Shown in pieces: positions 17,192-28,709 of a stretch of 64,000 nt of DNA. The position numbers were made by a program, and so were the translations under genes. Source of the DNA: Halobellus limi (GTDB lineage: Archaea > Halobacteriota > Halobacteria > Halobacteriales > Haloferacaceae); the NCBI RefSeq assembly GCF_004799685.1, contig NZ_CP031311.1, positions 1,302,001 through 1,366,000 of the forward strand. Direction: 5' to 3'. The notes under the pieces were generated by a model. The model was not told the DNA's origin. It made no database searches and saw only the letters and a program-made list of their open reading frames with translations. Within the stretch, counting starts at the first letter, position 1; each line of letters begins with the position of its first letter.

Positions 17192-18852
17192 CCGGCGATC
17201 GCCCCCCAGAGGATCTCCCAGCCGTTTTCGGCGCCCTCGAAGAGCAGCCGCGTCACGCCCGCCGCGCCGCCGAGATCGAGTGCGAACAGCGGAAGCAGGT
17301 ACGCCACGAACAGCGCCGAGGCGATCACGCTCCCGATGTTCGTCGCCGCGACGACGACGATGAGCCGGAACAGCGGCACCGCGAACATCTCGTTCACCAG
17401 GTCGCCGATCGGCTTCTCCTCGTCGGCCAGCAGTTCGTTCAGCGTCCCGATGTCGGAGACGTTCACCGGGTCGTACTGCAGTTCGACGTAGCCGGTGAAC
17501 CACCCCGGCGCGAGGAACGGGTTGATCGAGGTCATCCACGCGACCGCGCCGCCGACGAGCGAGGAGGTCCACCGCGCGCCCGCGGCCTTCGCCAGCCCCG
17601 CCGCGAACAGGCCGTTGACGAGGAACCACGCGCCGAACAGTCGGAGGAGCGTGTCGTCGCCGGCCGACGACAGCGCCAGGAGGACGAAGAAGCCGATCAC
17701 GACGAGCGAGATCCCCGTCCCGACGATCTTCGCCCACGGGAGGCCGCCCCCGCCCGTCCCGGTCAGCGACTCCATCGGCGGGAGTTCCTCGGGGTGGTCG
17801 AGGTAGCGCTCGATCCCCTCGCGGTGGCCCGCGCCGACGACGGCGACGACGTCGGCGCCGGTCGAGCGGAGCGCGAGGAGTTTGTGCGCGATGAACGCGT
17901 CGCGCTCGTCGATGAGCGCCGCGGCGCCGCCGGGGGAGAACTGCCGGAACTCCTCCATCATCGCGCTCACGACGTCGGTGTCTGTCATCTGCGACATATC
18001 GAACTCCTCTACGTCTTCGACCTCGCCGTAACCGAACATCGAGCCGAACTGTCCGAGAACACCGCCGACGAGCACGCCGCCGACGAGTCCGAGGGTCATG
18101 CTCCCGATCACGCGGACGGTGAAACCGCCGAGGCGGTCGACGACCGGCGCCGCGAGTCCGAGGCCGACGCCCGCGACGCCGCCGATCGCGATGCCCGCCG
18201 CGGTCGCCGCGACGAGACGGTCCTCCGTCGAGAGGACGGACGCCCCGAAGATCCAGATCGCGGCCGCGACGCCGACCGCGAGGAGGACGCCGCCCGTGAT
18301 CCGTCCGAGGACCGGCAGCCCGAACCCGACGCTGCCGCCGAATATCGCGACGAGCGGCCCGAGGAGCAGGCCGAGCACCGCCCCGGCCGCGAGGCCGACG
18401 CCCCGGCTGTCCGCGACGCCGAACGCGAGGCCGCCGACCATCCGGAACTTCTCTACGATCCCCATCTGCGACCAGAACCGCCGCATCGTCTCGTTGATGT
18501 CGCGGTCGACGAGCGCGACGTCGATGCCGTGTTCCTCGGCCGTCTCGACGGCCGCGAGCATGTCCGCGCCGGGCGTCACGTCGAAGCGCTCGCCCAACCG
18601 CGCCTGGACGTACGAGAGCATCCAGTAGGCGATGAACTGAAAGACCGTGTTGCCCGAGAGCAGATCGCTCGGTTCGATGTCGTCGGGTTCGCCCCCCTTC
18701 AGCTGCCGGTACCGCCCCTCGTCGAGTTCGACGGCGACGACGTCGGGGCGCTCGTCCGCGATGGTCGCTTCGACCTCCCGGACGCTCTCCTCTGAGACGT
18801 GCGCCGTGCCGACGACCCGGACGCGACCCGACTCGGCCGCTTCCTGACTCAT
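17188..18852 (-). CDS. TraB/PrgY family protein with membrane domain
   Basis: A 554-residue protein. Residues 1-260 form the TraB/PrgY (GumN-like) domain: VVGTAHVSEESVREVEATI, PDVVAVELDEGRYRQL, VALVDRDINETMRRF, then later ALIDERDAFIAHKLLALR and VVAVVGAGHREGIERYL. Hydrophobic Gly/Ala/Val-rich segments in the middle and C-terminus predict a multi-span membrane part. Bacterial TraB/PrgY proteins act on pheromone peptides, and the fold is related to metalloproteases (EreA/ChaN-like); the archaeal role is unknown. It overlaps the site-2 protease gene by four bases, which suggests joint peptide or membrane-protein processing. Confidence 0.85.
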   Translation of the reverse strand: MSQEAAESGRVRVVGTAHVSEESVREVEATIADERPDVVAVELDEGRYRQLKGGEPDDIEPSDLLSGNTVFQFIAYWMLSYVQARLGERFDVTPGADMLAAVETAEEHGIDVALVDRDINETMRRFWSQMGIVEKFRMVGGLAFGVADSRGVGLAAGAVLGLLLGPLVAIFGGSVGFGLPVLGRITGGVLLAVGVAAAIWIFGASVLSTEDRLVAATAAGIAIGGVAGVGLGLAAPVVDRLGGFTVRVIGSMTLGLVGGVLVGGVLGQFGSMFGYGEVEDVEEFDMSQMTDTDVVSAMMEEFRQFSPGGAAALIDERDAFIAHKLLALRSTGADVVAVVGAGHREGIERYLDHPEELPPMESLTGTGGGGLPWAKIVGTGISLVVIGFFVLLALSSAGDDTLLRLFGAWFLVNGLFAAGLAKAAGARWTSSLVGGAVAWMTSINPFLAPGWFTGYVELQYDPVNVSDIGTLNELLADEEKPIGDLVNEMFAVPLFRLIVVVAATNIGSVIASALFVAYLLPLFALDLGGAAGVTRLLFEGAENGWEILWGAIAG

Positions 18853-18981
18853 TGTCTTCCATATCGCACGGTGGTTTTTACCCCTGTCGGAGTGTTGGAC
18901 CCCCTTCGGGCCGCTCTTCGCGTGCGGAGGTATACTCTACGACCGCTGAAACTATTACCCAGCCGACGTGTGTGAGAGATA

Positions 18982-19797
18982 ATGGGAGAGACCGAGGCGT
19001 GCCCGGACGGCGGGGCGAACGTGCTGTACGGGAACGCGGTCAGGACGCCGTTACCGGACCGGCAGGCCGAGACGCTCTTCCACCAGAACATGACGGCCAT
19101 CGCGGAGGGGCGCGAGCGGAAAGCGGAGTTACTGGCGGACCCGTCCGTCTCGGTCGCGAAGGCCTACGAGACGGAGTTCGAACGCGTCGCCGAGACGTTC
19201 GAACGGCGACTGCGCCGCATCGCCGGCGACGACTACGAGGCGGTCGCGCGGGCCTACCTCCGCGGGGAGCGCGAGGATCGGGAGGGCGAACTGGCGGCGT
19301 ACTACATCGAGGGGCTCTGGCGGATCCAGCAACGCTCGACGATCTCCGAGATGCTGTTCTTCCCGCTCATCCTCAGGTATCCGGACAGCTTCACCGTGAA
19401 CCTCCGGTTCGCCGGCGAGCACACGACGACGGAGTCGGTTCCGTTCGAGTCGCCGCAGCACGCCGCGACCGACTCGGAGGGGCCGCACGCCCAGCAGTAC
19501 TTCGACGAGAGCCAGTACGAGCAAGAGCGGGCGGCGGAGTACCTCCGCGAGACCGCCGGGGTCATCCGCGAGCAGTTCCCCCACCCCGACGAGGTCCCCT
19601 TCGCCGAGCGGAAGTACGGCGGCGTCGTCTCCGCGGGCGGGCGCTACGAGTCGATGTTCACCGAGATGCTCGCTCCCGTCTCGCCGGATCCGGATCGGTT
19701 CTCCGAACCGGTCACCGAGTCGACGCTGGTACCCGCGGGCGAGGAAGCGAAACGGACCGCAGAGAAGTACCTCCCCGCGGCGAAGGTGATCATCTGA
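18982..19797 (+). CDS. Conserved haloarchaeal protein, unknown function
   Basis: A 271-residue soluble acidic protein that I do not recognise. The N-terminus has GNAVRTPLPDRQAETLFHQN, the middle is helical and rich in Glu/Arg (TFERRLRRIAGDDYEAVARA, EREDREGELAAYYIEGLW), then an aromatic stretch EMLFFPLILRYPDSFTVNL, and a C-terminal KRTAEKYLPAAKVII. No signal peptide, membrane helix or cysteine pair is present apart from one Cys near the start. It is divergent from the TraB gene across 129 bases, with a weak TATA at GAAACTATTACCC upstream. Confidence 0.7.
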   Translation: MGETEACPDGGANVLYGNAVRTPLPDRQAETLFHQNMTAIAEGRERKAELLADPSVSVAKAYETEFERVAETFERRLRRIAGDDYEAVARAYLRGEREDREGELAAYYIEGLWRIQQRSTISEMLFFPLILRYPDSFTVNLRFAGEHTTTESVPFESPQHAATDSEGPHAQQYFDESQYEQERAAEYLRETAGVIREQFPHPDEVPFAERKYGGVVSAGGRYESMFTEMLAPVSPDPDRFSEPVTESTLVPAGEEAKRTAEKYLPAAKVII

Positions 19798-19858
19798 GCG
19801 TCGTCGCGTCTGCGTCGCCGTGCGGCGATTCGAAGGCTGAACAGTTCGCGGTCGGCGA

Positions 19859-20236
19859 CTAACACGGCGAGACGTCGTCACCGCGGACGCGACGGAGCCC
19901 CGCGAGCGAGACCTCGTAGGTCGCTTCCGACGCCGTATCCGCGTACACCGCCCCGTCGTCGGTCTCCGTCGTGTACGCGTACGGAATCGTGACGTCGACC
20001 CGTATCGAAGCGGCGGTCACTCCCGTTACCGACGCGTCACGGCGGGGCCCCGCTCCCTCGTCGACGCCCCAGTCCGTGAGACAGGGCGCGCTACCTAGCT
20101 GCTGGGCGACGTGCTCCGACTCGGCGTCGAGGGCGCGGTGTTCTGCCGCCGATATCGCTCCGAGGACACCGAAAGCTACGACCACGGCGATCGCGAGCGC
20201 TACGAGCAGTGTCCGGGTGGGGACTCCGGGAGGCAC
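19859..20236 (-). CDS. Secreted or membrane-anchored small protein, unknown
   Basis: About 125 residues. A single N-terminal hydrophobic helix (LLVALAIAVVVAFGVLGAIS) is followed by an extracytoplasmic domain with two cysteines (near SAPCLTDWG and the final residue) and beta-rich sequence (SIRVDVTIPYAYTTETDDG). GTG 20236 is preferred because TTTTTGTTT lies about 27 bases upstream. A longer start at GTG 20299 is possible. No family is recognised. It faces the tRNA-linked tandem repeat. Confidence 0.5.
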   Translation of the reverse strand: MPPGVPTRTLLVALAIAVVVAFGVLGAISAAEHRALDAESEHVAQQLGSAPCLTDWGVDEGAGPRRDASVTGVTAASIRVDVTIPYAYTTETDDGAVYADTASEATYEVSLAGLRRVRGDDVSPC

Positions 20237-20353
20237 GTCGTCGCATATTTCGACGCGAAACAAAAATCCGGTCCACGCAACGTGTTCGTCTCCCGGCACG
20301 GAAGCTCACAGACCGACGACGCTCCGATACGGATAGGCGCGAGGACATCGAGT

Positions 20354-20575
20354 GCGGGGGATGGGATTTGAACCACGGTCGCTCTGCTCACTCCGTTCGC
20401 GACGCTCTCTGATTCAAATCCATCCGTAGAAACCGAACTGCTCGCTTCGCTCGCAGATTCGGATGCGGGGGATGGGATTTGAACCACGGTCGCTCTGCTC
20501 ACTCCGTTCGCGACGCTCTCTGATTCAAATCCATCCGTAGAAACCGAACTGCTCGCTTCGCTCGCAGATTCGGAT
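20354..20575. repeat. Perfect 111-bp tandem repeat seeded by the tRNA-Leu 3' end
   Basis: Two identical 111-bp units, 20354-20464 and 20465-20575, abut the tRNA gene. Each begins with the same 21 bases as the tRNA 3' end (GCGGGGGATGGGATTTGAAC and one more base as read on the plus strand), so the tRNA terminus occurs three times at exact 111-base intervals. Within each unit GGATTTGAA and TTCAAATCC form a 9-bp inverted pair. There is no integrase or other mobile gene nearby. The pattern resembles attachment-site scars left by integration at a tRNA. Confidence 0.85.
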
Positions 20576-20659
20576 GCGGGGGATGGGATTTGAACCCACG
20601 AACCCCTACGGGAGCGGATCTTAAGTCCGCCGCCTTTGGCCTGGCTCAGCCACCCCCGC
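20576..20659 (-). tRNA. tRNA-Leu (UAA)
   Basis: An 84-base type II tRNA on the minus strand. The acceptor stem is GCGGGGG with CCCCCGC. The D-arm has GGCTGAGCCAGGCC, the anticodon loop reads GACTTAAGATC with anticodon TAA, a long variable arm follows, and the T-arm contains GGTTCAAATCC. No intron is present and CCA is not encoded. Confidence 0.95.
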
Positions 20660-20715
20660 GCAGGCCACAGTTCCGCGGACGGCCGGTTAGTGGTTTCGCT
20701 TTCGGAGACGCCGGC

Positions 20716-23233
<2,518 letters not shown>

Positions 23234-25807
23234 ATGAGTTCTGACGCACCAGACGCTTTCGACCCCGGGGCGGGCATCGCCGCGGAGGTCGAGACCGCAC
23301 GCATCGAACAGGAGATGGAGCAGTCTTACATCGACTACGCGATGTCCGTCATCGCGGGTCGGGCGCTGCCAGACGTCCGCGACGGGCTCAAGCCCGTCCA
23401 CCGGCGCATCCTCTATGCGATGCACGAGGCGGGCGTCACCGCCCGCTCCTCTCACCGGAAGTCCTCCTCGATCGTCGGGGAGACGATGGGTGATTACCAC
23501 CCGCACGGGGACTCAGCCATCTACGACACGCTCGCGCGGATGGCCCAGGACTTCTCGATGCGGTACCCGCTCGTCGACGGCCAGGGCAACTTCGGCTCCG
23601 TCGACGGCGACCCGCCGGCCGCGATGCGCTACACGGAGGCGCGGATGGCCCCCATCGCCGAGGAACTGCTCGAAGATATCGAGATGGACACCGTCGACTT
23701 CCAGTCGAACTACGACGACCGTCTCGAAGAGCCCGAAGTGCTCCCCGCCGCGTTCCCCAACCTCCTGGTCAACGGCTCCTCGGGCATCGCCGTCGGGATG
23801 TCGACGAACATCCCGCCGCACAATTTAGGAGAAGTGATCGACGCGACGGTCCACCTCATCGAGGACCCCGACGCGACCGTCGAGGACCTGATGGAGCACG
23901 TGAAGGGCCCGGACTTCCCGACCGGCGCGAACATCGTCGGCCGCAACGCGATCCACAAGGCGTACAAGACGGGTCGCGGGCGGATCCGCGTCCGCGCGGA
24001 GTTCGAGGTCGAAGAGGACGACCGGATCGTCATCACCGAACTCCCCTTCCAGCAGAACAAGGCGCGACTCGTCGAGCGCATCGCCGACGACGTCAACGAG
24101 GGGAAGATCGAGGGCATCCGCGACCTGCGCGACGAGTCCGACCGCGACGGCATCCGCGTCGTCGTCGAACTCAAGCGCGGCGCGAACGCCGAAGTGGTGA
24201 AGAACCAGCTGCTCGAACACCACCTCGAATCCACGTTCGGCGTCATCAACCTCGCCCTCGTGGACGGCCAGCCGCGGGTGCTCACGCTCAAGGAGACGCT
24301 CGTCGAGTACCTCGAACACCGACGGGAGGTCGTCCGGCGGCGCTCGCGGTCCGAACTCGAAGAGAAGGAAGAGCGCGCGCACATCCTCGAAGGTCGACTG
24401 ACGGCCCTCGAGCACGTCGACGACGTCGTCGAGGTCATTCGGAACTCCGAGAGCCGCGACGACGCGAAGGCGGCGCTGCGCGGCGAGCACGTCGTGGAGG
24501 TCGACGGCGAACCGCTGCCCTCGTTCGACTTCTCGGAGGCGCAGGCCGACCACATCGTCGCGATGCAGCTCGGCTCGCTCACCGCGATGGAGGCCGGCGA
24601 GATCGAATCCGAGTACGAGGACGTCCAGGCGCGGATCGAGCGGTTGGAAGCGATCCTCGAGGACCCCGACGAACTCGACGCGGTCGTCGAAGACGAGTTA
24701 CTGGAGATCAAAGACGAGTACGACGACGACCGCCGGACGTCGATCATCGAGGACACGGGCACGGTCACACACGAGGACCTCATCGCCGAGGAGGACGTCG
24801 TCGTCGTCGTCACCGAGGACGATTACATCAAGCGGATGCCGCTGGACACCTTCCGCGCGCAGCACCGCGGCGGGAAGGGGATCATCGGCACCGAGTTGAA
24901 GGAGGGCGACCGCGTCTCCTCGGTGTACGTCGCGAGCACGCACGACTACCTGCTGTACTTCACCAACCACGGCCAGGTCTACCAACTGAAGACCTACCAG
25001 GTACCGGAGATGTCCCGAACCGCCCGCGGGAAGTCCGCGGTCAATCTCTTGGACCTCGACGACGGCGAGGAGATCACCGCCGTGGTCAACACCGCGGAGA
25101 TGGAGTCCGAAGAGGAGAAGTTCCTCACGATGACGACCCGGAACGGGTACATCAAGCGCACGAGCGTCGAGAAGTTCCAGAACATCCGCTCGACGGGGAT
25201 CATCGCGACGAAACTCGACGAGGACGACGCGCTCGCGGACGTCGAGGTCACCGACGGGACGCGGGATCTGATCCTCGCGAGTCGCGGCGGGATGGCGATC
25301 CGCTTCGCGGAGGAGGAGGTCCGCGCGATGGGCCGCTCCGCCCGGGGCGTCCGCGGCATCGACCTCGAAGGCGACGACGAGGTGGCCGCGGTCGCGGCCG
25401 TCGATCCCGACAGGCACCAGTGGGTGCTGACCGTCACGGAGAACGGCTACGGCAAGCGGACCGACATCGACGAGTACCGACGGCAGTCGCGAAACGGGAA
25501 AGGCCTGATCGACATCAAGACGAACGACCGCAACGGCCGCGTCTGCGAACTGGAGACCGTCGGCCCCGGCGATCACCTGTTCGTGATGAGCGGCGAGGGA
25601 CAGATCCTCCGAACGCCGGTCGAGGACCTCTCGACCGTGGGGCGGAACACGATGGGCGTCATCGTGATGGAACTGGACGCGGGCGACAGCGTCGCCAGCG
25701 TCGACGTGCACTTCCCGTCCGACGGTGAAGGCCCCGAGGACGAGGACGGCGACGACGGCGACGACGCCAGTGACGCCGCCGACGGCGACACCGCCGGCAC
25801 CGAGTAA
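23234..25807 (+). CDS. gyrA: DNA gyrase subunit A
   Basis: The 857-residue DNA-cleaving subunit. The winged-helix catalytic region shows [34 protein letters not shown] and the active tyrosine Tyr133 in [14 protein letters not shown] coiled-coil and C-gate follow. The C-terminal beta-pinwheel has repeated blades ([39 protein letters not shown]) and a GyrA-box-like [17 protein letters not shown], supporting DNA wrapping and true gyrase activity. The tail of about 25 residues is almost all Asp, Glu, Gly and Ala. Confidence 0.98.
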   Translation: MSSDAPDAFDPGAGIAAEVETARIEQEMEQSYIDYAMSVIAGRALPDVRDGLKPVHRRILYAMHEAGVTARSSHRKSSSIVGETMGDYHPHGDSAIYDTLARMAQDFSMRYPLVDGQGNFGSVDGDPPAAMRYTEARMAPIAEELLEDIEMDTVDFQSNYDDRLEEPEVLPAAFPNLLVNGSSGIAVGMSTNIPPHNLGEVIDATVHLIEDPDATVEDLMEHVKGPDFPTGANIVGRNAIHKAYKTGRGRIRVRAEFEVEEDDRIVITELPFQQNKARLVERIADDVNEGKIEGIRDLRDESDRDGIRVVVELKRGANAEVVKNQLLEHHLESTFGVINLALVDGQPRVLTLKETLVEYLEHRREVVRRRSRSELEEKEERAHILEGRLTALEHVDDVVEVIRNSESRDDAKAALRGEHVVEVDGEPLPSFDFSEAQADHIVAMQLGSLTAMEAGEIESEYEDVQARIERLEAILEDPDELDAVVEDELLEIKDEYDDDRRTSIIEDTGTVTHEDLIAEEDVVVVVTEDDYIKRMPLDTFRAQHRGGKGIIGTELKEGDRVSSVYVASTHDYLLYFTNHGQVYQLKTYQVPEMSRTARGKSAVNLLDLDDGEEITAVVNTAEMESEEEKFLTMTTRNGYIKRTSVEKFQNIRSTGIIATKLDEDDALADVEVTDGTRDLILASRGGMAIRFAEEEVRAMGRSARGVRGIDLEGDDEVAAVAAVDPDRHQWVLTVTENGYGKRTDIDEYRRQSRNGKGLIDIKTNDRNGRVCELETVGPGDHLFVMSGEGQILRTPVEDLSTVGRNTMGVIVMELDAGDSVASVDVHFPSDGEGPEDEDGDDGDDASDAADGDTAGTE

Positions 25808-25914
25808 GACCGGTAGATCGAACCGGCGGGTTTCACCGGAAACGTGGTGTGCGTCGTCGTCGCACGCGACGCGTTTCTGTCCGTCCGACGGACTGGTATC
25901 GGAGCAAAAACCGA

Positions 25915-26823
25915 CTACAGGATCTGTTTTCCCAGCGCGCTCGCCGCCAGTTCCGTCGCGAGCGAGGCGGTCTCGTTCCGCTCGTCGAGGATCGGGTTGA
26001 CCTCGACGAGGTCGAGCGAGCGGAGGCGGTCCCGCTCGGCCACCGTCTCCAGCGCCGCGTGGGCCTCGCGGTACGTGACGCCGCCGCGGACCGGCGTTCC
26101 GACGCCGGGGGCCTCGCGGGGATCGAGCCAGTCGAGGTCGAGACTCACGTGGACGCCGTCGGTGCCGGCGGCCGCAACGTCGAGAGCGTCGTCGGCGACG
26201 CTCGCGATTCCCCGCTCGTCGACGTCGGACATCGTGAACGTCGTCACGTCGCTGTCGGCGATCGCGGGTCGTTCGCTGGGGTCGACCGATCGGAGGCCGA
26301 CGATCGCGACGTTCTCCGCCCGGAGTCCTCCGGCGTTCGCCCACTCGACGTCGGCGAACTCGCCGACGCCGAGGACGGCCGCCAGCGGCATCCCGTGGAC
26401 GTTCCCCGAGGGCGACGTCTCGGGCGTGTTGAAGTCGCCGTGGGCGTCGAACCAGACCGCACCGATCTCGGCGTCGCGGGCCGATCCGGTGACCGATCCG
26501 ATAGCGACCGAGTGGTCGCCGCCGAGGACGAGGGGGAGTTCGCCGGCGTCGAGCGCGCCCGCGACCCGGTCGGCGAGTCTCGTCGCGACCTCGCGCGTCT
26601 CGCGGAGGAACTTGGCCCGGCCCGACGCCGGCGGTTCCGCCTCGGGGTCGCGCTCCTCCGCGCGCGGCGCGCGCACGTCGCCGTCGTCGACGACCTCCCT
26701 GCCCGCCCGCGCCAGTTCCTCGGCCAGTCCCGCGTAGCGGATGGCCGACGGCCCCATATCGACCCCGCGGCGGTTCGCCCCGTAGTCGGTCGGCGCGCCG
26801 ACGACGCGGACGTTACGAGTCAT
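25915..26823 (-). CDS. rocF: Arginase
   Basis: A 302-residue ureohydrolase that splits arginine to ornithine and urea. Manganese ligands are in LVLGGDHSVAIGSVTG, VWFDAHGDFNTPETSPSGN (arginase-type, with NVHGMPLA) and SLDLDWLDPREAPGVGTPVR. The SGNVHGMP stretch favours arginase over agmatinase. The family usually reads DVDALDP; here it is DLDWLDP, keeping both Asp ligands. It lies four bases after the epimerase gene on the same strand, so co-transcription is likely though functions look unrelated. Confidence 0.88.
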   Translation of the reverse strand: MTRNVRVVGAPTDYGANRRGVDMGPSAIRYAGLAEELARAGREVVDDGDVRAPRAEERDPEAEPPASGRAKFLRETREVATRLADRVAGALDAGELPLVLGGDHSVAIGSVTGSARDAEIGAVWFDAHGDFNTPETSPSGNVHGMPLAAVLGVGEFADVEWANAGGLRAENVAIVGLRSVDPSERPAIADSDVTTFTMSDVDERGIASVADDALDVAAAGTDGVHVSLDLDWLDPREAPGVGTPVRGGVTYREAHAALETVAERDRLRSLDLVEVNPILDERNETASLATELAASALGKQIL

Positions 26824-26827
26824 CGTG

Positions 26828-27745
26828 TCACTCCGTGTACGGCGCGCAGACCCGCTCGACGCCCTCCTCGAACGAGATCTCGGGCTCCCACCCGGTCGCC
26901 TCGCGCATCTTCGTGCTGTCGGCCATCGTGTCGTGGACGTACACGTCCAGGGGGTTCTCGACGTACTCGGGCTCTACCTCCGTACCCAACTCCCCGTTGA
27001 TCATCTCGATCATCTCGTTGAACGTGTAGCTCTCGCCGGTGCCGAGGTTGTAGATGCCCTGGAGGCGGTGGTCGGCCGCGAGTTCGATCCCGCGGACGAT
27101 GTCGTCGACGTGGGTGAAATCCCGGGTCTGAGAGCCGTCGCCGAACACCTTCGGCCGCTCGCCGTTGGCGATCTTGTGGGTGAACTGCGCGATCGTGTTC
27201 GCGTACTCGCCCTTGTGCTCCTCGGCGCCGCCGTAGCCCTGATACACCGAGAAGAATCGGAGCCCCGCCAGCGTCATGTCGTAGTGGTGGTGGAAGTACT
27301 CGCCGTACTGCTCCCTGGCGAGTTTCGAGGCCTCGTAACACGTCCGCGCCTCCACCGGGAGGTCCTCCGGCGAGGGGTCGGTCCGCGAGCCGTAGATCGA
27401 GGAGGTCGACGCGTAGACTACCGTGTCACAGCCGTCCTCGCGGGCCTGTTCGACCGCGTTGACGAACCCCTCGACGTTCACGCGCGTGGCCTCGCGCTTG
27501 TGCTCTTCGGCCATCGTGTAGGAGGAGTACGCCGCGAGGTGGAACAGGACGTCGACGCCCTCGGTCGGGAGGTCGTCGTCGAGGACGCTCGCGTCGACGA
27601 ACTCCACCTCCTCGGCGAGGTTCTCGGGCGTCCCGAGGTGGAGGTCGTCGACGGCGACGACGTCGTTGTCCGCCGCGAGGTGATTCGCGAGGTTCGAGCC
27701 GATGAATCCCGCACCGCCGGTGACGAGGACTCGTTGGTTCTCCAT
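26828..27745 (-). CDS. NAD-dependent sugar epimerase (UDP-glucose 4-epimerase-like)
   Basis: A 305-residue extended short-chain dehydrogenase. The NAD-binding motif is VLVTGGAGFIGSNLANHL. The Ser of YASTSSIYG and the YxxxK pair of CYEASKLAREQYG complete the catalytic set. LRFFSVYQGYGG and GDGSQTRDFTHVDDIVRG are typical of GalE-like nucleotide-sugar epimerases. The substrate cannot be decided, but a role in making sugars for S-layer or archaellin glycosylation is plausible. ATG 27745 gives the natural N-terminus; the frame extends three codons upstream. Confidence 0.88.
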   Translation of the reverse strand: MENQRVLVTGGAGFIGSNLANHLAADNDVVAVDDLHLGTPENLAEEVEFVDASVLDDDLPTEGVDVLFHLAAYSSYTMAEEHKREATRVNVEGFVNAVEQAREDGCDTVVYASTSSIYGSRTDPSPEDLPVEARTCYEASKLAREQYGEYFHHHYDMTLAGLRFFSVYQGYGGAEEHKGEYANTIAQFTHKIANGERPKVFGDGSQTRDFTHVDDIVRGIELAADHRLQGIYNLGTGESYTFNEMIEMINGELGTEVEPEYVENPLDVYVHDTMADSTKMREATGWEPEISFEEGVERVCAPYTE

Positions 27746-28063
27746 ACGCATCAAACGGGCGAGGGGTCACAAATCGGTACCGGATGTTGTCGACGACCGC
27801 CGCGCGCTGCTGCGGTCGGGCCGTCGCGGTCGATGCCCCGAGAGCGCGGCGCCGTCGGCGCCGTTCACGCCGAACGACGGACCGGCGCTCGTGATCCGAG
27901 CGGCGACAGCGGAGTGAATATATGCTAGCTATTGTCGGTCACAGCTCGTCTTTCTGCAAAAACGGGGCCGAATACGGTCGAATCGAGAGAAAACCGAGGC
28001 AGTCTTTCACAGAGTGTGTATCCATCCACCGGATTTAAGGCCGTATGCGGCGAACGATTCGCT
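27746..28063. other. Intergenic region upstream of the HTH regulator
   Basis: About 318 bases between divergent genes. The left part is GC-rich with a GGCGCC-GTC-GGCGCC inverted repeat. The right part is AT-richer, with GAATATATGC (27917-27926) and TTTAAG before the regulator gene, both possible TATA boxes. No tRNA or convincing open frame was seen. Confidence 0.4.
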
Positions 28064-28597
28064 ATGTCATCCATCGAGCTGACGTCCAGTCAGAAAACTA
28101 TCCTGACCGCGCTGATAAACCTCCACCGCGAGAGCGAGGACGCCGTCAAGGGTGAGGACATCGCCGCGGAAGTAGACCGGAACCCCGGCACGATCCGCAA
28201 CCAGATGCAGAGCCTGAAGGCGCTCCAACTCGTCGAGGGCGTCCCCGGCCCGAAGGGCGGCTACAAGCCGACGGCCAACGCCTACGAGGCGCTCGACGTG
28301 AACCAGATGGACGAACCGGCGTTCGTCCCCCTGTTCCACGACGGCGAGGAAGTCGAGAACGTCAACGTCGACGAGATCGATCTCTCCTCGGTCCACCACC
28401 CCGAACTGTGCCGCGCGGAGATCCACATCCAGGGCTCCGTCCGCGACTTCCACGAGGGCGACGACGTGACGGTCGGCCCGACGCCGCTCTCGAAACTCGT
28501 CATCGAGGGCACCGTCGACGGGAAGGACGACACGGGCAACATCCTCATCCTCCGGATCAAGGACATGCGAGCCCCCGTCGGCGACGCGTCGCACTGA
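28064..28597 (+). CDS. Winged-helix transcriptional regulator (Rrf2-like)
   Basis: A 177-residue protein. The N-terminal winged helix reads LTSSQKTILTALINLHRESE, VKGEDIAAEVDRNPGTIRNQ and LKALQLVEGVPGPKGGYKPT, a DNA-binding pattern close to Rrf2 regulators, with GPKGGY in the wing. The C-terminal half (HHPELCRAEIHIQGSVRDF, VGPTPLSKLVIEGTVDGKDD) looks like a small beta domain with one Cys, possibly ligand binding. No Rrf2 three-cysteine cluster is present, so the usual Fe-S sensing is unlikely. TTTAAG about 30 bases upstream suggests a leaderless start. Confidence 0.72.
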   Translation: MSSIELTSSQKTILTALINLHRESEDAVKGEDIAAEVDRNPGTIRNQMQSLKALQLVEGVPGPKGGYKPTANAYEALDVNQMDEPAFVPLFHDGEEVENVNVDEIDLSSVHHPELCRAEIHIQGSVRDFHEGDDVTVGPTPLSKLVIEGTVDGKDDTGNILILRIKDMRAPVGDASH

Positions 28598-28709
28598 TCT
28601 CGGCTGCACTGCTGTCCGAAGTCGGTTCTTCTCTCGTTTCCGTCGGCGCCGAACGCCCAGAAGGGAGTGTCGAGCCGACCGCTCCGCTCGATTCCGGCGT
28701 CCCCCGCGC

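Noticed and set aside
20200-20502. Coding frame through the tRNA-linked tandem repeat
   Set aside because: The internal amino-acid repeat simply mirrors the 111-bp DNA repeat (111 is a multiple of three); the units carry tRNA 3' ends.
27770-27840. Possible fourth copy of the RNA element
   Set aside because: There is partial similarity (CCGCGCGCTGCTGCGGTCG) but no TATA box at the right distance, no matching 21-base loop and no complementary downstream strand.
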